Part shown: piece after piece, positions 21,289-32,514 of the stretch | How the letters are laid out: the number at the start of each line of letters is the position of its first letter | Position numbering within the stretch: position 1 is the first letter of the stretch | Assembly: GCA_003586115.2 (NCBI GenBank) | Contig: QVOM02000001.1 | Coordinates: 19,161,289 to 19,225,288 of the forward strand | Direction of reading: 5' to 3' | Length of the DNA stretch: 64,000 nt | Origin: Salvator merianae | Lineage: Eukaryota > Chordata > Lepidosauria > Squamata > Teiidae | Program-made: the position numbers and the translations under genes | The notes under the pieces: model-generated | Told to the model about the DNA's origin: nothing | The model's database searches: none | The model's input: the letters and a program-made list of their open reading frames with translations, nothing else

Positions 21289-22344
21289 ACATGCCAGTTA
21301 TTCGTCATACCACAAATGACTGATTTCTGGGCCTGTTACCAGCCTGGTACTAATCTGCATTGTGTGGAAAACTCACAGCTGAGGAACTTCTATTCCATAG
21401 CTCTAAAGCTTCAGGAACTGAGAAGCACTGACTGTGCAAACAGTCCCTGTGGAAGATCACCAGACCTCTGCTACAGGGAAGGCCTTTTTATGGCCATCTG
21501 GATACAGCCAAAGATTCTGAAAGGCCCAGGGACATAATGTACGTGTGAGAAATGTATAAGCAGGTGCATGTAATTTTTTTTTAGAAGAATCAGTCTAAGC
21601 TCTACTCAGAGTTAACTCCTTTAGGTGTTGCTGAACGACACTCCCATCATTCTTTGCCATTGGGGAGGACTGGATGGGATTCATAGGAGTTGTATGGGAA
21701 CAACTGGAGTGCTACACTTTCAGCCCCTGATCTTTATCAACATCAACACTGGAATACTATACAAAGAGATTGTATAGGTCTTTCCTATTTATTTTCAGCG
21801 ACTATATTTAGTTCTGCCCAGTAAGTACAGTAGACCCTCCTTGCATTTATGAGTTCAAATTCATGAGATTATATCCTCCAATATTTGTAATTCAGAAACC
21901 ACCAGTTGACATGGGGGGAATGAATGAGCAAATAAATAAATAATACCAGACTTCATGGAACCTGGAAGCCACTAGTTCCTGAAAGAGGCACTTAAGGAGC
22001 ATCTATTTTGTCTCTTTCATGCCAGAAAGCAGTTCAGAAGACATATAGAGTAGAGTGAAAAAGACATTCCTAGACCATCCCTTTCAGGATCTATTGGCTT
22101 CATGCCTCAATCCAGGCCTTTGGGGGAAATGGGCTGTTGATCCCAACTTCAGACCTACCCATGTGATTTGCACCCATGTTCAAACATTTGTACATTGAAA
22201 AAGGAGAGTTTGTGACCCTCCCTTGCTGTCTGCCCAACAATACGGTGCCAGAATTCATGTATTCATGAATCTGAGCCTGGAAAACAGCAGATTTTTGAGT
22301 TGGAAGAAAGCGATTTCTGGCTCCATTGGAATTTGTACGTTTGA

Positions 22345-23742
22345 TACAATACTGTGCAAAAGTTTTAGGCAGGTGTGGAAAAAATGCTGCAAAGGAAGAA
22401 TGCTTTATAGTTTATTGTTATCAATTAACAAAATGCAAACTGAATGAATGAAAGAGAAATCTAAATCAAATCAATATTTGGTGTGACCACCCTTTTCCTT
22501 CAAAACAGCATCAGTTCTTCTAGGTAGACTTGCACAAAGTCAGGGATTTTGTAGGATTATAGTCAGGTGTATGATTAACCAATTGTACCAAACAGGTGAT
22601 AATGATCATCATTTTCATATGTAGGATGAAACACAGTCATTAACTGAAACAGAAACAGCTGTGTGGGAGACTTAAAACTGGGTGAGAACAGCCAAACTCT
22701 GCTACAAAGGTAAGGTTGTGGAAATCAGTTTCATGTCACAGGGCATATATCATGGCAAGACTGAGCACAGCAACAAGACACAAGGTAGTTATACTGCATC
22801 AGCAGGGTCTCTCCCAGGCAGACATTTCAAAGCAGCCTGGGGTTTCCAGATGTGCTGTTCAGGCTCTTTTGAAGAAGCACAAAGAAATGGGCAATGTTGA
22901 GGACCGTAGATGCAATGGTCAGCCAAGGAAACTTAGCGCAGCAGATAAAAGGCACATCATGCTTACTTCCCTTTGAAATTGGAAGATGTCAGCAGTGTCA
23001 TCAGCTCAGAATTGGCAGAAACCAGTGAGACACAGGTGCACCCATCTACTGTTCAGAGAAGTCTGGCCAGAAGTAGTCTTCATGGAAGAATTGTGGCTGT
23101 AAAGCCATACCTTCGACTTGGAAAAAAGGCCAAGCAACCCAACTATGCATGAAAACATTGGCACTGGATACAGAAAAATGGCAGCAGGTGCTCTGGACTG
23201 ATGAGTCAAAATTTGAAATATTTGGCTGTAACAGAAGGCGGGAGAGCGGTACAATAATGAGTGTCTGCAGGTGACAATGAAACATGGTGGAGGTTCCTTG
23301 CAAGTTTGGAGTTGCATTTCAGCGAATGAAGTTGGGGATTTGGTCAGGATTAATGGTGTCCTCAATGCTGAGAAATACAGGCAGTTACTTATTCATCATG
23401 CAATACCAGCAGGGAAGTGTCTGATTAGCTCCAAATTTATTCTGCAGCAGCACAACGACCCCAAGCATACAGCCAATGTCATTAAGAACTATCTTCAGTG
23501 TAAACAAGAACAAGGAGTCCTGGAAGTGATGATATGGCCCCCACAGAGCCCTGATCTCAACATCATCAAGTCTGTCTGGGATTACAAGAAGAGACAGAAT
23601 GATTTGAGCAAGCCTACATCCACAGAGGAGCTGTGGTTAGTTCTCCAGGATGTTTGAAACAACCTCCCTGCCATTCAAAAACTCTGCAAGTGTACGTCAA
23701 ACAACTGACACTGTTTTGCTAAAACTTTTGCACAGTACTGTA
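22345..23742 (+). mobile_element. Tc1-like DNA transposon, complete ends, dead transposase
   Basis: The element is about 1.4 kb. The left end begins at a TA with 'caatactgtgcaaaagtttt'. The right end is its reverse complement with one mismatch and closes at the TA at 23741-23742, so about 22 terminal bases are inverted. Between them lies a broken Tc1/mariner-type transposase. The left boundary of the 9.96-kb duplication (22553) falls inside it, so the left inverted repeat exists only in this copy. Confidence 0.9.
22716..23700 (+). pseudogene. Tc1-like transposase pseudogene
   Basis: The N-terminal part (22716-22976) reads as a paired-like helix-turn-helix: a segment with G-L-S-Q-A-D-I-S-K, then V-S-R-C-A-V-Q-A-L. 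A stop follows at 22974. The next part is out of frame, with W-T-D-E-S-K-F around 23194-23214 (first catalytic Asp codon at 23200). The C-terminal part (23271-23657) has H-N-D-P-K-H (second Asp codon at 23457) and S-P-D-L-N-I-I-K-S-V-W-D. The third acidic residue of the family, normally Glu in N-P-I-E, is Lys here (codon 23568-23570). Stops, frameshifts and the lost catalytic residue show it is inactive. Such enzymes cut and paste their own DNA at TA sites. Confidence 0.9.
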
Positions 23743-25023
23743 TATGTGCAATTTTGGATATATATGCAATTTTGGCAGCACCTAATCCTCAAGAATATGG
23801 GAATGCCATTCCTAATTTAGGAAATACCAAGTGAGGAGACAGTGGTGACTTCGTGACTGGATGATGATTAAAATTTGCCAGTTGGGATTGTTGCTGTCCA
23901 TTGATGTCAATCTATTGATGTCATTTTGCTAAATGCAGAGTGTGGAGAAGCCAAAATACTGAAATAATGCTTGGGATTGCATTTTGGAATTGATACATTT
24001 TATTGCCTTAAAGGAAAACGTGATCCGTCTTATCCTTTCAAATACTGAAGCACGCATAATTGTATGTGGTGGTGGGGATAATAGGTAAAATCTCTGTCCC
24101 TGGACAGTTTCTGTCTTTTGGAAGTAGATTTTGGTGTAGCAAAAGACTGGGGGGATTTTGGTTGAAAAAAGGGGACTTTTTCACACTCTGCAGTGTGCAC
24201 GCTTCCACTCTGTCCTTAAGGAGCTCCAAAGACAAATTCAACAGAGCGGAAGAAAAACTGTAAGAGCTGTAAGTGAGAACGTGAACCAAACAAATATATG
24301 TCAGTAGGTTGGGACTTCAACCTCCATGTATGCTCACCCCACAGTCTCACTCTTTTCTTTCCAGTTGTGACGCAGCCTGAGACAATTGAGTTGATCTGTC
24401 CATGGTGCTGCCAATAAAAAATTCAGGAAATCTTACTGAAACACAGAATGACTTCCAGATGGACAAAAAGGTGCCTTAAGTACTCCTCGATTCTGAATCT
24501 CAGGCATTTCTCAAAATGGCCAGTGGCAAACAAAGTCAAGGCCCAGGCTACCTGGCAGGAGCAGAAGGCAGGGATGATTTGAAACAACCAATTTCCTTCC
24601 ACATATTGCACCTTATAGCCTCTCCCAGGAAAAGAGAAAGTCCTCACCTGGGGTCCACCTGGGCCTCTCTAGACTCCTGGGACACCTTGCGGCCTAAGAG
24701 GTAGGGCCAAATGACATTGCATCACAGAATGACATCATCAAGTGGCAACATGCCTTCCTTCAGATCTCTTGGGGGAGCGTTTTACAATTCTATGCAAACT
24801 TATTTTTAAGTTTCCCCTGAAAATTAGTACTGTATATAAAAGTCTTAATAATAAATTGTGCATAATGACTGACCAAATAATGAACAAAGTGAAGTGTTAA
24901 TGGCTGCTATGCCATAGTTTGTGCTGATCTGATGTCTTCCAGATCTCTTATTCTGCGGTTCCAATAAAACTGGGTTGGCAAATTTGTATGCTACAGCTGT
25001 TGAATTAAGTGAATGTTTTTTTA
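23743..25023. other. Unclassified DNA in duplication copy 1
   Basis: AT-rich non-coding sequence between the Tc1-like element and the next repeat. Short open frames have no recognisable domains. The same sequence is at 33705-34985. Confidence 0.6.
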
Positions 25024-25335
25024 AAAAATTATTTAAGAATTTATATCCTGTCCTTCACCTGAACACAACAATGAAAAGATAAAATATACAGAATATATCT
25101 AAAACATATTTAAAATATAATCTTCCCTCCTTTCCTCCCTGGCAAGACAATACTGAGAGGAAGCTAAACATCAAAGGCCGAGTGAAGAGATATTTTTTAA
25201 CCAGGTTCCAAAAACCATATAATGTAGGCACTTGGCAAATTTCCAGAGGGAGGCTATGCAAAAGTTTGGGGGCCATCACAGAAAGGGCTCTCTTGCTCAG
25301 TGGAAAAAAGGCAGGATATAAATATAGAAAGATAT
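25024..25335 (+). mobile_element. LINE-related interspersed repeat, unclassified
   Basis: The segment with 'ggccgagtgaagagatattttttaaccaggttcc', 'ccagagggaggctatgcaaaagtttggg' and 'cagaaagggctctcttgctc', ending 'ggcaggatataaat', resembles widespread reptilian L2-like repeats. I infer the class from this pattern only. Copy 2 is at 34986-35297. Confidence 0.45.
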
Positions 25336-25829
25336 ATAAACTCAGCCTTGCTATTTCTCATCTTACATTTTGTATGTATAAGAGTTTGCAAGCATATGAC
25401 CCATAAGTTTGGTTAAGGCTAAGAGATATGTTGTTTACTTCTGCAAAAAAAACTTTATGAAGCATAATTGTGATTCATAACTGAACATGGCTGGGGAATA
25501 TCTGGGCTATATTATTGCTGCCTGTGGACCTATGTTTTGGAAGTTTCTGCTGAGCCTGGGTATTTCAATGAATTTGTCCCTCAGGAACCATTACATAGTT
25601 GCCTTTCTGATTTCACTTTCTGGGCAATCACATTCACTAGATGGCAGCATTGTGTAATCCATTAGAGTCCAGCAAGCTTTAGCCTTTCTATAAGGCTCTT
25701 GAAGAAGATGCTTGTTTATAATACAGTTCCACATTTTGAAAGCAAATTCCCTGAACAGGGAGCCACAGAATGGGAAATTATTTGGGGTTCTCAAGAGATC
25801 TGGATCTGTATAGTAGCTGGTGAAGGGTA

Positions 25830-25965
25830 AAAACATGCCCTTGAGACAAGCTTGACTCCTGATGACAACATACAGTTTTTCTGGCAACAACAATACAGAG
25901 GCGGTTTGCCATTGCCCTCTCCTGAAATGCCAGCCACTGAACGTAGGCCTTTCTGCATGCATACA
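25830..25965 (-). mobile_element. SINE-like fragment, antisense
   Basis: Contains 'gcttgactcctgatgacaac' and 'ggcggtttgccattgccctc', segments shared with the antisense SINE family at 12970 and 58262. The tRNA-like head is not clear. Copy 2 is at 35792-35927. Confidence 0.45.
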
Positions 25966-26257
25966 AACCTGATGCTTATCACTGAACTTCAGTCCTTAAT
26001 TAGCAAGTAAGAGGGTTAACTACAAACCAGGAATTACCTGATTTTTAATCTTGTCACTGCCATGCGCTTACAAGATGAACCTAGCTATGTTCCCTCTCTT
26101 TTAGCCACAGTTTCCTATCTACCCAAATTAAAATAAAAATTGCCCTTACAAAGTTGCAGTAAGGAAAGGTAGATAACGTGTCACCGTCCAGTTGTTGCTA
26201 ACGTACATCTCCCATCACCCCCAACCAGAAGATCCAGTGACGAGAGATCATAGCAGT

Positions 26258-26467
26258 GGTGGTTCAGTAACCTGTGAAGCCGATTGGCTGTGCCTCAGTG
26301 GTGGTTCAGTAACCTGTGAAGCTGATTGGCTGTGCCTCAGTGGTGGTTCAGTAACCTGTGAAGCCGATTGGCTGTGCCTCAGTAGTGGTTCAGTAACCTG
26401 TGAAGCCAATTGGCTGTGGCTCAGCGGTGGTTCAGTAACCTGTGAAGCTGAGTGGCTGTGTCTCAGT
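26258..26467. repeat. 42-bp minisatellite, five units, copy 1
   Basis: Five head-to-tail 42-bp units start at 26258, 26300, 26342, 26384 and 26426, with a few substitutions, mostly in units 4 and 5. Each unit contains 'ggctgtgcctcagtggt', which is the head (box A region) of the SINE that follows directly at 26468. Because 42 is divisible by three, both strands stay open across the array; this is not evidence of a gene. Confidence 0.97.
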
Positions 26468-26640
26468 GGTAGAGCAAACATCAGGAATGTGAAGGGTTAC
26501 AGGTTTTATCCCCAACATTTCTCCAGAAGAACGTAATAGCAAAATGTTCTGTATTATAGCCAAGAAAGCTGAATGGATGTATTACTGGAGTCACCAGGAG
26601 TTGGCCTTGATTAAATGATACTGAAGAAGAAGGAGTCACC
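26440..26640 (+). mobile_element. tRNA-derived SINE following the minisatellite, copy 1
   Basis: The head 'gtggctgtgtctcagtggtagagca' (box A) and 'ttacaggttttatcccc' (degenerate box B) are followed by a body and a 3' part with 'gtcaccaggagttggccttga'. This is the usual reptilian tRNA-derived SINE layout. The same element is at 36402-36602. Confidence 0.65.
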
Positions 26641-28136
26641 CAGATAGTCAACCACCACATTTTGGGGTAGTATATTATGTGTGAATAAATACTTCCCTTT
26701 GTCTTGATTCTTCCAAAAATGGCTTCATTAGATGCCTTCAGGTTTATGTTGTTTGTAGAAGGGAGAAAAATTTAACACCTTTTTTTGTTCAAGGAACTTA
26801 TGACTTTTGACATGTAGCAAGAATCCAGCTCCCATCAACCCCAGCTAACCTTGACAGTAGTCAGGGGTAATAAGCAACATTTGGAGGCCCATCATTTTCC
26901 CAGTTTTGAAGTAGGTAATATTTAAAAGTGCTATACAAACAAAAAATATTGTTAGCCCATTGCTATTGTACATCATGGCTTTGTTCTTACCTGATCAGTA
27001 AAATGTGACTTCTTTCATTTAATGTGTTCCTGGGAATGTGAAATGATGTGATGTGTGGCCAGTGCAGTCCCATTGGTATACAGAGCTTATTCTATTTTAT
27101 TCACAGTGGTGATGTTACTTTGCCTGTTGGCAAAATGTCTGTAGAAACTTGATTCAGCATGGAGAACTCTAACATATACAGGCCTATACTGCAGTCTCAG
27201 GGCAGATAGCAAAAGCAGATTAAAACAACATTTTTAAAAAGAGAGAAAAATATGAACTAAAACATCCCTGGTTATCAAAAGCCAACTTGAACATTTTCAT
27301 CAGGTGCTGGAAACTACTCACTGGCATATAAACAGTTTCCTACCACACCATGGTTGTACCACACTGTTATATGACAAATGTCTGCATTGCATTTACATTT
27401 CTTCTGGCTTCATCTGGATTATAGAAATTCAGTCTTTTTGCTCAGGTGCAGACCCTGGCTTAGGCCTGAAGTTCAAGGTGAACTTGTACCAATATTGGTG
27501 TCCATGCCTAATCTAATTCACAAGGGTGTTGTGAGGATAGAATAGGATAAGCGTCTAGACTGAACAGCAGGACATAATCCAAAAACAAAATATATGCTTT
27601 TGATTTCTGCTTTTTTGGGCTGCTGGTGAAGGCTCATGTTGTGATCTGTAAGAGGAAAGTCAATCTACTGCAAGCAGAAAATGATTATGTCAACAGAAAG
27701 TTAGTTCAGAATTCTTAATGCCTTGCTTTAACAAGAGGTAAATTGTAGTGAAATTTTGACCATTTATTTGGCAAAGCTTTCAGCTATGTGAGCCCTCCAC
27801 CAATAATCTCTATATACAGTAAGCCTGAAAGCTAAATTAGAAACATGAAGCATATGATTGCATCTCCTGCATGTTTTTCTTTTTTAAAGAAAAAGCTTCT
27901 GGGGGTAGTAATTTAGATTAAGGCTGTGATACAGTAGGAGGTGATGGTTTTTGGTTTTTGGTTTTTTTAACTTCCCTTGTTAGCACCTTCTAAAAATTGT
28001 TCTCCTCTTTCTTTCGACATTGCGATTCTAAGGGGAATGAGCTCAGCTGCGATTCCAATGAGAGTGCATACACTGCTTTTCCTATTAAGCCAACAGCACT
28101 GATATGTAAAATGTGGTCATATATTTTACTTACTGC
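26641..28136. other. Unclassified DNA in duplication copy 1
   Basis: About 1.5 kb with no recognised gene or repeat family. By eye it is identical or nearly so to 36603-38098. Confidence 0.6.
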
Positions 28137-28137
28137 T

Positions 28138-28138
28138 T

Positions 28139-28169
<31 letters not shown>

Positions 28170-28170
28170 T
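28138..28170. repeat. (TTTA)n microsatellite, copy 1
   Basis: About eight TTTA units followed by 'tatttctgtctcgccctac', the reverse of a LINE/SINE 3' tail, so the run is probably its poly(A)-like end. Confidence 0.95.
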
Positions 28171-28319
28171 ATTTCTGTCTCGCCCTACATTGAAAGATCT
28201 CATAGCAGGTCACTTTCTTAGTTGCTCTTTAAAGAACAAAGAGTCAATCTGAGCTTGCTTCCAGTTGATGCACTTCAGAAAACTCTGTGAGTGTACGGCC
28301 ATATACATTCAATTATTAT

Positions 28320-28369
<50 letters not shown>

Positions 28370-28379
28370 CAGATAGACA
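28320..28379. repeat. (GATA)n microsatellite, copy 1
   Basis: About 12 uninterrupted GATA units, then GACA-GATA-GACA. The copy at 38282-38341 has the same length, which is notable because such loci change length fast. Confidence 0.97.
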
Positions 28380-28510
28380 AATGTACACTATTTTATTTCA
28401 TTTCAAATTATTTTTATACCATTTCCAATATTATTATATTGCTTAAGGTGGTTTACAGCATCACAAAAATTTACATAAATCCCTATCAAAATATAAGAAT
28501 CATATAATCA
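28380..28510 (-). mobile_element. L2-like LINE 3' tail, copy 1
   Basis: The 'ttatttttataccatttcc' and 'attgcttaaggtggtttacagca' segments are the reverse of an L2-related 3' UTR. Copy 2 is at 38342-38472. Confidence 0.5.
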
Positions 28511-30479
28511 ATAATAGATATAATCAGAATTAAACAATAACCCACTATAGCAAAAATAGTTAACAGTATCTGCACATCATAGTGTGCAACAATAAATGGA
28601 TAATATTTAAAGAGACTGTTGTACTGCATTTTGTAGTTGCTAGTCTAAAGTTCTTTAACTGTAGTTTATATCCAGCTTCTAACTGTTCACATTTCTGTTT
28701 TTAATTCACAATTTACAGCTGAAAAACACAGCTGTTTATTTCAACTTGGATAATTTCAAACCTAGAGTTTTGTAAAAACTATGCACAATCTGAAGCCTGC
28801 TGCACTAGACAGAGATGAATCAGGCATTCAGAGCCTTGTTTGTGAAATCATGAAACTGACATCTAAGGCTGCATCTGCACATAATAATAATTTAAAAAGT
28901 TGGATCAAAAACAGAAGTGCTGGTATCCACATACTAGTGCTTCAGTCCACAACAGTAAAGGCTGGAAAATGCACTTCCAAAATGCATACTCTGGCCTTTA
29001 ATTAGAGGTGGGATGGGAACACTAGCATCTACACGCTACCACCTCTGAGCTGCTTTTGAACTGCTTTTTTAAATGTGTGTGGATGCAGCCTGAGTGCAGT
29101 TTGACAAGCTGCGGATCTTTGACCAGCTCCTTTGTCTGATAACAATTTATATCAGCCAATGAAAAGCTATAGAGATATGCTCTCCTTTGCTTTTTGCCAC
29201 AAGACCAAATAGCCTTTGGGTCTGTGATTATATTAAAAGTTTTGATAAGACCAAAAAAAGGACAATTTTTATTTTCGAAAGCAATAATTACATTGCTTTA
29301 GCAAATGTGTCACATGGAAGAGGCAAAGGTCTTGCTGACAAGAAAGATGGGTGAATATGTGAAGAGACAGGAAGAAGAACAGAGGGCTGGTTTTCTCTTT
29401 CTTTAAGCACAGTGCTGCTCAGCTCAACTGCTTGTCGAATTTCCCTTGTTGGAGATAGTCTTGTTCCCCCGGTTGTTTCCATATCGGGGGGGCAGGCAGG
29501 AAGGTAAGCAAGGAAAGCACTGCTTCTTCACGAAAATGGTAGAGCTATCATCACTGCCAGCATTGAACTTGTATGGTGTGGGGGATTATTTGTGTGAAGT
29601 AATCCATTCTTCCTTTGAAGTTGAAGAAAACATGGCAAGTTTAGATCCCCTGCATTAAAAAAAAAATAGAGAGATGACTATTGAAATTTTAAAAATAGCA
29701 TATCCATTGTCTATCTGTTGTGTCTTTTTTACTCACTGCATATACATTATGGACAGACAGAAACAGGCAGATTACATAAATTACAGAAGGGAGGATACAA
29801 TAAAATCACAGAAACAATGCTCAAAACAATGTCAAGGTTACCAACACAACAAGCACAGGAACAGGAGTGAAGATATGGATGAGCAAAGTCCACTGCTTGT
29901 GATAGGATCTTCAAGAGTGAATACAACCTATTACCTGCTTGAATGACAACCACACAGCCTCTGCTCAAATTCCTCTCCAACAGGCATCCATCCCTTCCTA
30001 GGAGAGGTTGTCCCTCTTGCCATTAACTCTATCCACAACTCTCAAAGGGCTGCTAAGCATTGTCTACCTAGAGATCAACTTGCAGGTGCCCTTATGAAGT
30101 TCCTTTCAAATCAAACCAGTAGTCCAAGCGGAGTAGCCACAGGTAACTGGTGCCCACTGGTCAGGACGGAGGGTAGGGTAGCTAAAAATAAGTGATAGTA
30201 AGGATCAGGACAAGTCTTGCTAATGATAGGTGAGTCAGTCTAAGGCAGGGCTGCCAGAAATCAGCCAAACTAACAATCCTAGTCATAGAAAAAGCCTTAA
30301 AAAATTCAAATGTGACTAATTAGTTGGCCAAATGTGACTAATAATAAATAACTAATTATTAATAACTAATTAATAATACACACAATGACCATTCCAGAAC
30401 TGAAACAAGAATGAAGAAGAAAGAATGGACCCAAGCTCTGAGCTGCTTGGTATGGCAGCATGTTGCTCAGATGCTCTTT
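28511..30479. other. Unclassified AT-rich DNA in duplication copy 1
   Basis: No recognised gene. A short G run near 29486 is three bases longer in copy 2. At 30310-30385 is a degenerate 'aataactaattaataa' AT-rich simple stretch. Confidence 0.55.
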
Positions 30480-30610
30480 TTGTTTATTTATGCAATTTAC
30501 ATCCTGTCTTTATTCTAGAAAATGCTTGGCAGAGCATATTATTCACCTCCCCACCCCTCCATTTAATCCCCATAGGAACCCTATGTGGTAGGTTTGGCTT
30601 GATCGACACT
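30480..30610 (-). mobile_element. L2/SINE-like fragment, antisense, copy 1
   Basis: The 'tttatttatgcaatttacatcctgtc' tail and 'ccccataggaaccctatgtggtaggtttggc' stretch match a common reptilian repeat type read in reverse. Copy 2 is at 40445-40575. Confidence 0.45.
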
Positions 30611-31109
30611 TGAGCCACTGCCCTATACTGGCTTTTTGTCTCACCAGAATCACATACATCATTCCAAGTCAAAAGACTTGGGATTTGAATCTTTGGACCT
30701 TCAAGCTTATGTGTGGTACCTGTGAATGAGCAATAGCAATTATGTTTTTTTTTTTAATCCAAAGGCTTGCATGGTGCTTGGCAACAGGGATTATTCAGAC
30801 GTTATCTGAATGTAGAGGATAACTGCTTAATATACATTTTGTCATTTGGAGCTTACAGGACCCAACGACTTGTGACCCTGAGTTAATCATCATAGAATCC
30901 ACTGCTACTAGCAGAATGTTGCTATTATGGAGAGAATTGGAACAGGGGTGCATGGACCGGACGGGTGCAACCGTGACTGGAAGAGGCTGAGCTTTAATCT
31001 TCCTGCATTCATGCTTTGACCCACTGTAACCTAATCTATTGGCCTGAGTTGAATTAATTTCTGAGAAAGGCCCTCTTTACCAGATCCTATGCACAGTTCT
31101 TGTCTTTGT

Positions 31110-31254
31110 TACCAGTGAGTTGGAATCAGCTCTTGGTGACTACATGCAGGTTTCTTGACAGGTAGTTTGCCATTACTTTGCTCCAGAAAGATGCCAATTT
31201 GTGACCCTCTGCTTTATAGGCAGTTGCTCCAACTTTGAGCTACAGCCACTCCCA
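31110..31254 (-). mobile_element. tRNA-derived SINE, antisense, copy 1
   Basis: Same family as at 12970 and 58262: 'gtttgccattactttgctcc' body and, read in reverse, a 'gggagtggctgtagctcaaag' head at 31230-31254. It directly abuts the BovB fragment. Copy 2 is at 41075-41219. Confidence 0.65.
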
Positions 31255-31257
31255 CAT

Positions 31258-31950
31258 GTGTTGTTGTTTAGTCATGTCTGACTCTTTGTGACCCCATAGA
31301 CCATAGCATACCAGGCCCTTCTGTCCTCTACTGTCTCCCAAAGTTTGCCCAAGCTCACATTTGTTGCTTTTGTAACACAGAGTATCCATCTCATTGTTTG
31401 CCATTCCCTTCTCCTTTTGCCTTCAATCTTTTCCAGAATCAGGATCTTTTCCAATGAGTCCTCTCTTCTCATTACATTGCCAAAGTATTCGAGTTTCAAC
31501 TTCAGAATTTGTTCTTCCAATGAATAGTCAGGGCTGATTTCCTTTAGTATTGACTGATTTGATCTCCTTGCAGTCCAAGGGACTCTCAAAAGTCTTCTCC
31601 AGCACCACAATTTGAAAGCATCAATTCTTCGGCACTCATCCTTTCTCGTGGTCCATCTCTCACAGCCATGTCACTATTGGGAAAACCTTTGTGGGCAGAG
31701 TGCTGCCTTTAAATATGCTGTTCAGGTTTGCCATAGCTTTCCTCCCAAGGAGCAAGCATCTATTAATCTCATGGCTGCACTCACTATCTGCAGCAATCTT
31801 AGAGCCCAAGAAAATAAAATCTGACAGTGCTTTCATTTCTTCCCCCTCTATTTGCCAGAAAGTGATGAGACCAGATGCCACAGTCTTAGTTTTATTAAAT
31901 GTTGAGCTTCAAGCCAGCCTTTGCAGTCTCCTCTTTCAACCTCACCAGGG
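31258..31950 (-). mobile_element. BovB (RTE) LINE 3' fragment, antisense, copy 1
   Basis: On the minus strand the C-terminal part of the BovB reverse transcriptase is readable: M-A-S-G-L-I-T-F-W-Q-I-E-G-E, then F-L-G-S-K-I-A-A-D, then M-W-C-W-R-R-L-L-R-V-P-W-T-A-R-R-S-N-Q-S and R-A-W-Y-A-M-V-Y-G-V-T-K-S-Q-T. The frame is interrupted around 31640. The 3' end is the typical 'gtcacaaagagtcagacatg' tail at 31258-31300. The 5' end is truncated near 31950. BovB is a marker of squamate genomes, among others. Confidence 0.92.
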
Positions 31951-32514
31951 CCACGTTCCGACACGGCATTTGATCAGTTTTCAGGCCGTCTTCAGTTCCC
32001 GCTGGCCCGACATGATCTTGCCATTCCGTAGTTTTTCTGGACTAAATTGGCAAAATCCGGACTACTTTGTATTCGGATTTAATGAATTCTCAAGCCGTTC
32101 CAGATCACTAGCGCGTTTTACTTTGTGATGTGGGAACGGGGAAAGAGACTATTTGGGAAGGACCATACTTTTGGGGGGGCGTGCAGAGGGAGGGATCCCC
32201 ATTTTGTGCCATCTAATGACAGACTTTGTGGGTGGCCAGGAAGCGCAGTAGTTTCCTATGCCTCCATTATCACCCCTTCCATCGCTGCTAGGGGAAAAGA
32301 AACCATTCTCCTTTTTACTTCGCTAAGCTGCGGTCCTTTCTCTTTTTTTATCCCCCATTCGACGCTGCCAGGAAGAAATTAAAGGCTTCCTCCACTTCCG
32401 TCTACTCTTTAAACCAAAAAATAAACTGCGTCTGTTTGGGGTTGCAGTCCTCTTGCCTCAACAAAGAACCCACTCAAGATGAGTTTTGCCATCAGCAGCA
32501 CACAGCTACACAGC
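31951..32514. other. CpG-rich unclassified block, copy 1
   Basis: Base composition changes sharply after the BovB fragment: many CpG dinucleotides (ccgacacggc, gcccgacatg, attcgg, gccgttcc, agcgcg) in a region otherwise poor in CpG. No coding domain was recognised. It may be part of a young mobile element or a GC-rich island. In copy 2 it continues past the duplication to about 42720. Confidence 0.6.

Larger units (their letters stand above)
18394..22344 (+). other. POU6F1: POU6F1 3' UTR and downstream repeat-rich DNA
   Basis: Non-coding DNA after the POU6F1 stop. No canonical AATAAA lies close to the stop; the first clear one I see is at 20774-20779, so the poly(A) site is uncertain. The stretch contains an (ATT)n run at 18886-18945, a degenerate SINE-like segment near 19590-19680, a 180-bp foldback element at 19800-19979 and a hAT-like MITE at 21092-21280. 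Short open frames here have no recognisable protein features. Confidence 0.75.
22553..32514. repeat. Tandem segmental duplication, copy 1 (9962 bp)
   Basis: Every position from 22553 to 32514 recurs 9962 bases further on (9965 after about 29486, because copy 2 has three extra G in a G run). The copy begins inside the Tc1-like element and ends in a CpG-rich unclassified block at '...ctacacagc'. Contents: Tc1-like element, LINE-like repeat, 42-bp minisatellite with a SINE, two microsatellites, an antisense SINE and an antisense BovB fragment. No host gene was recognised. Confidence 0.97.

Noticed and set aside
22716..23657. A working transposase gene
   Set aside because: Internal stop, frame changes and loss of the third catalytic residue.
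26258..26467. A CRISPR-like array
   Set aside because: The units are contiguous with no unique spacers and lie in a vertebrate genome: it is a minisatellite.
26192..26536. A 114-codon open frame with a 14-residue repeat, and its antisense partner
   Set aside because: It is the 42-bp minisatellite read in frame; both strands are open only because 42 is a multiple of three.
31272..31881. A host protein-coding gene on the minus strand (and at 41237-41846)
   Set aside because: The readable fragments belong to the BovB reverse-transcriptase C terminus and the frame is broken.
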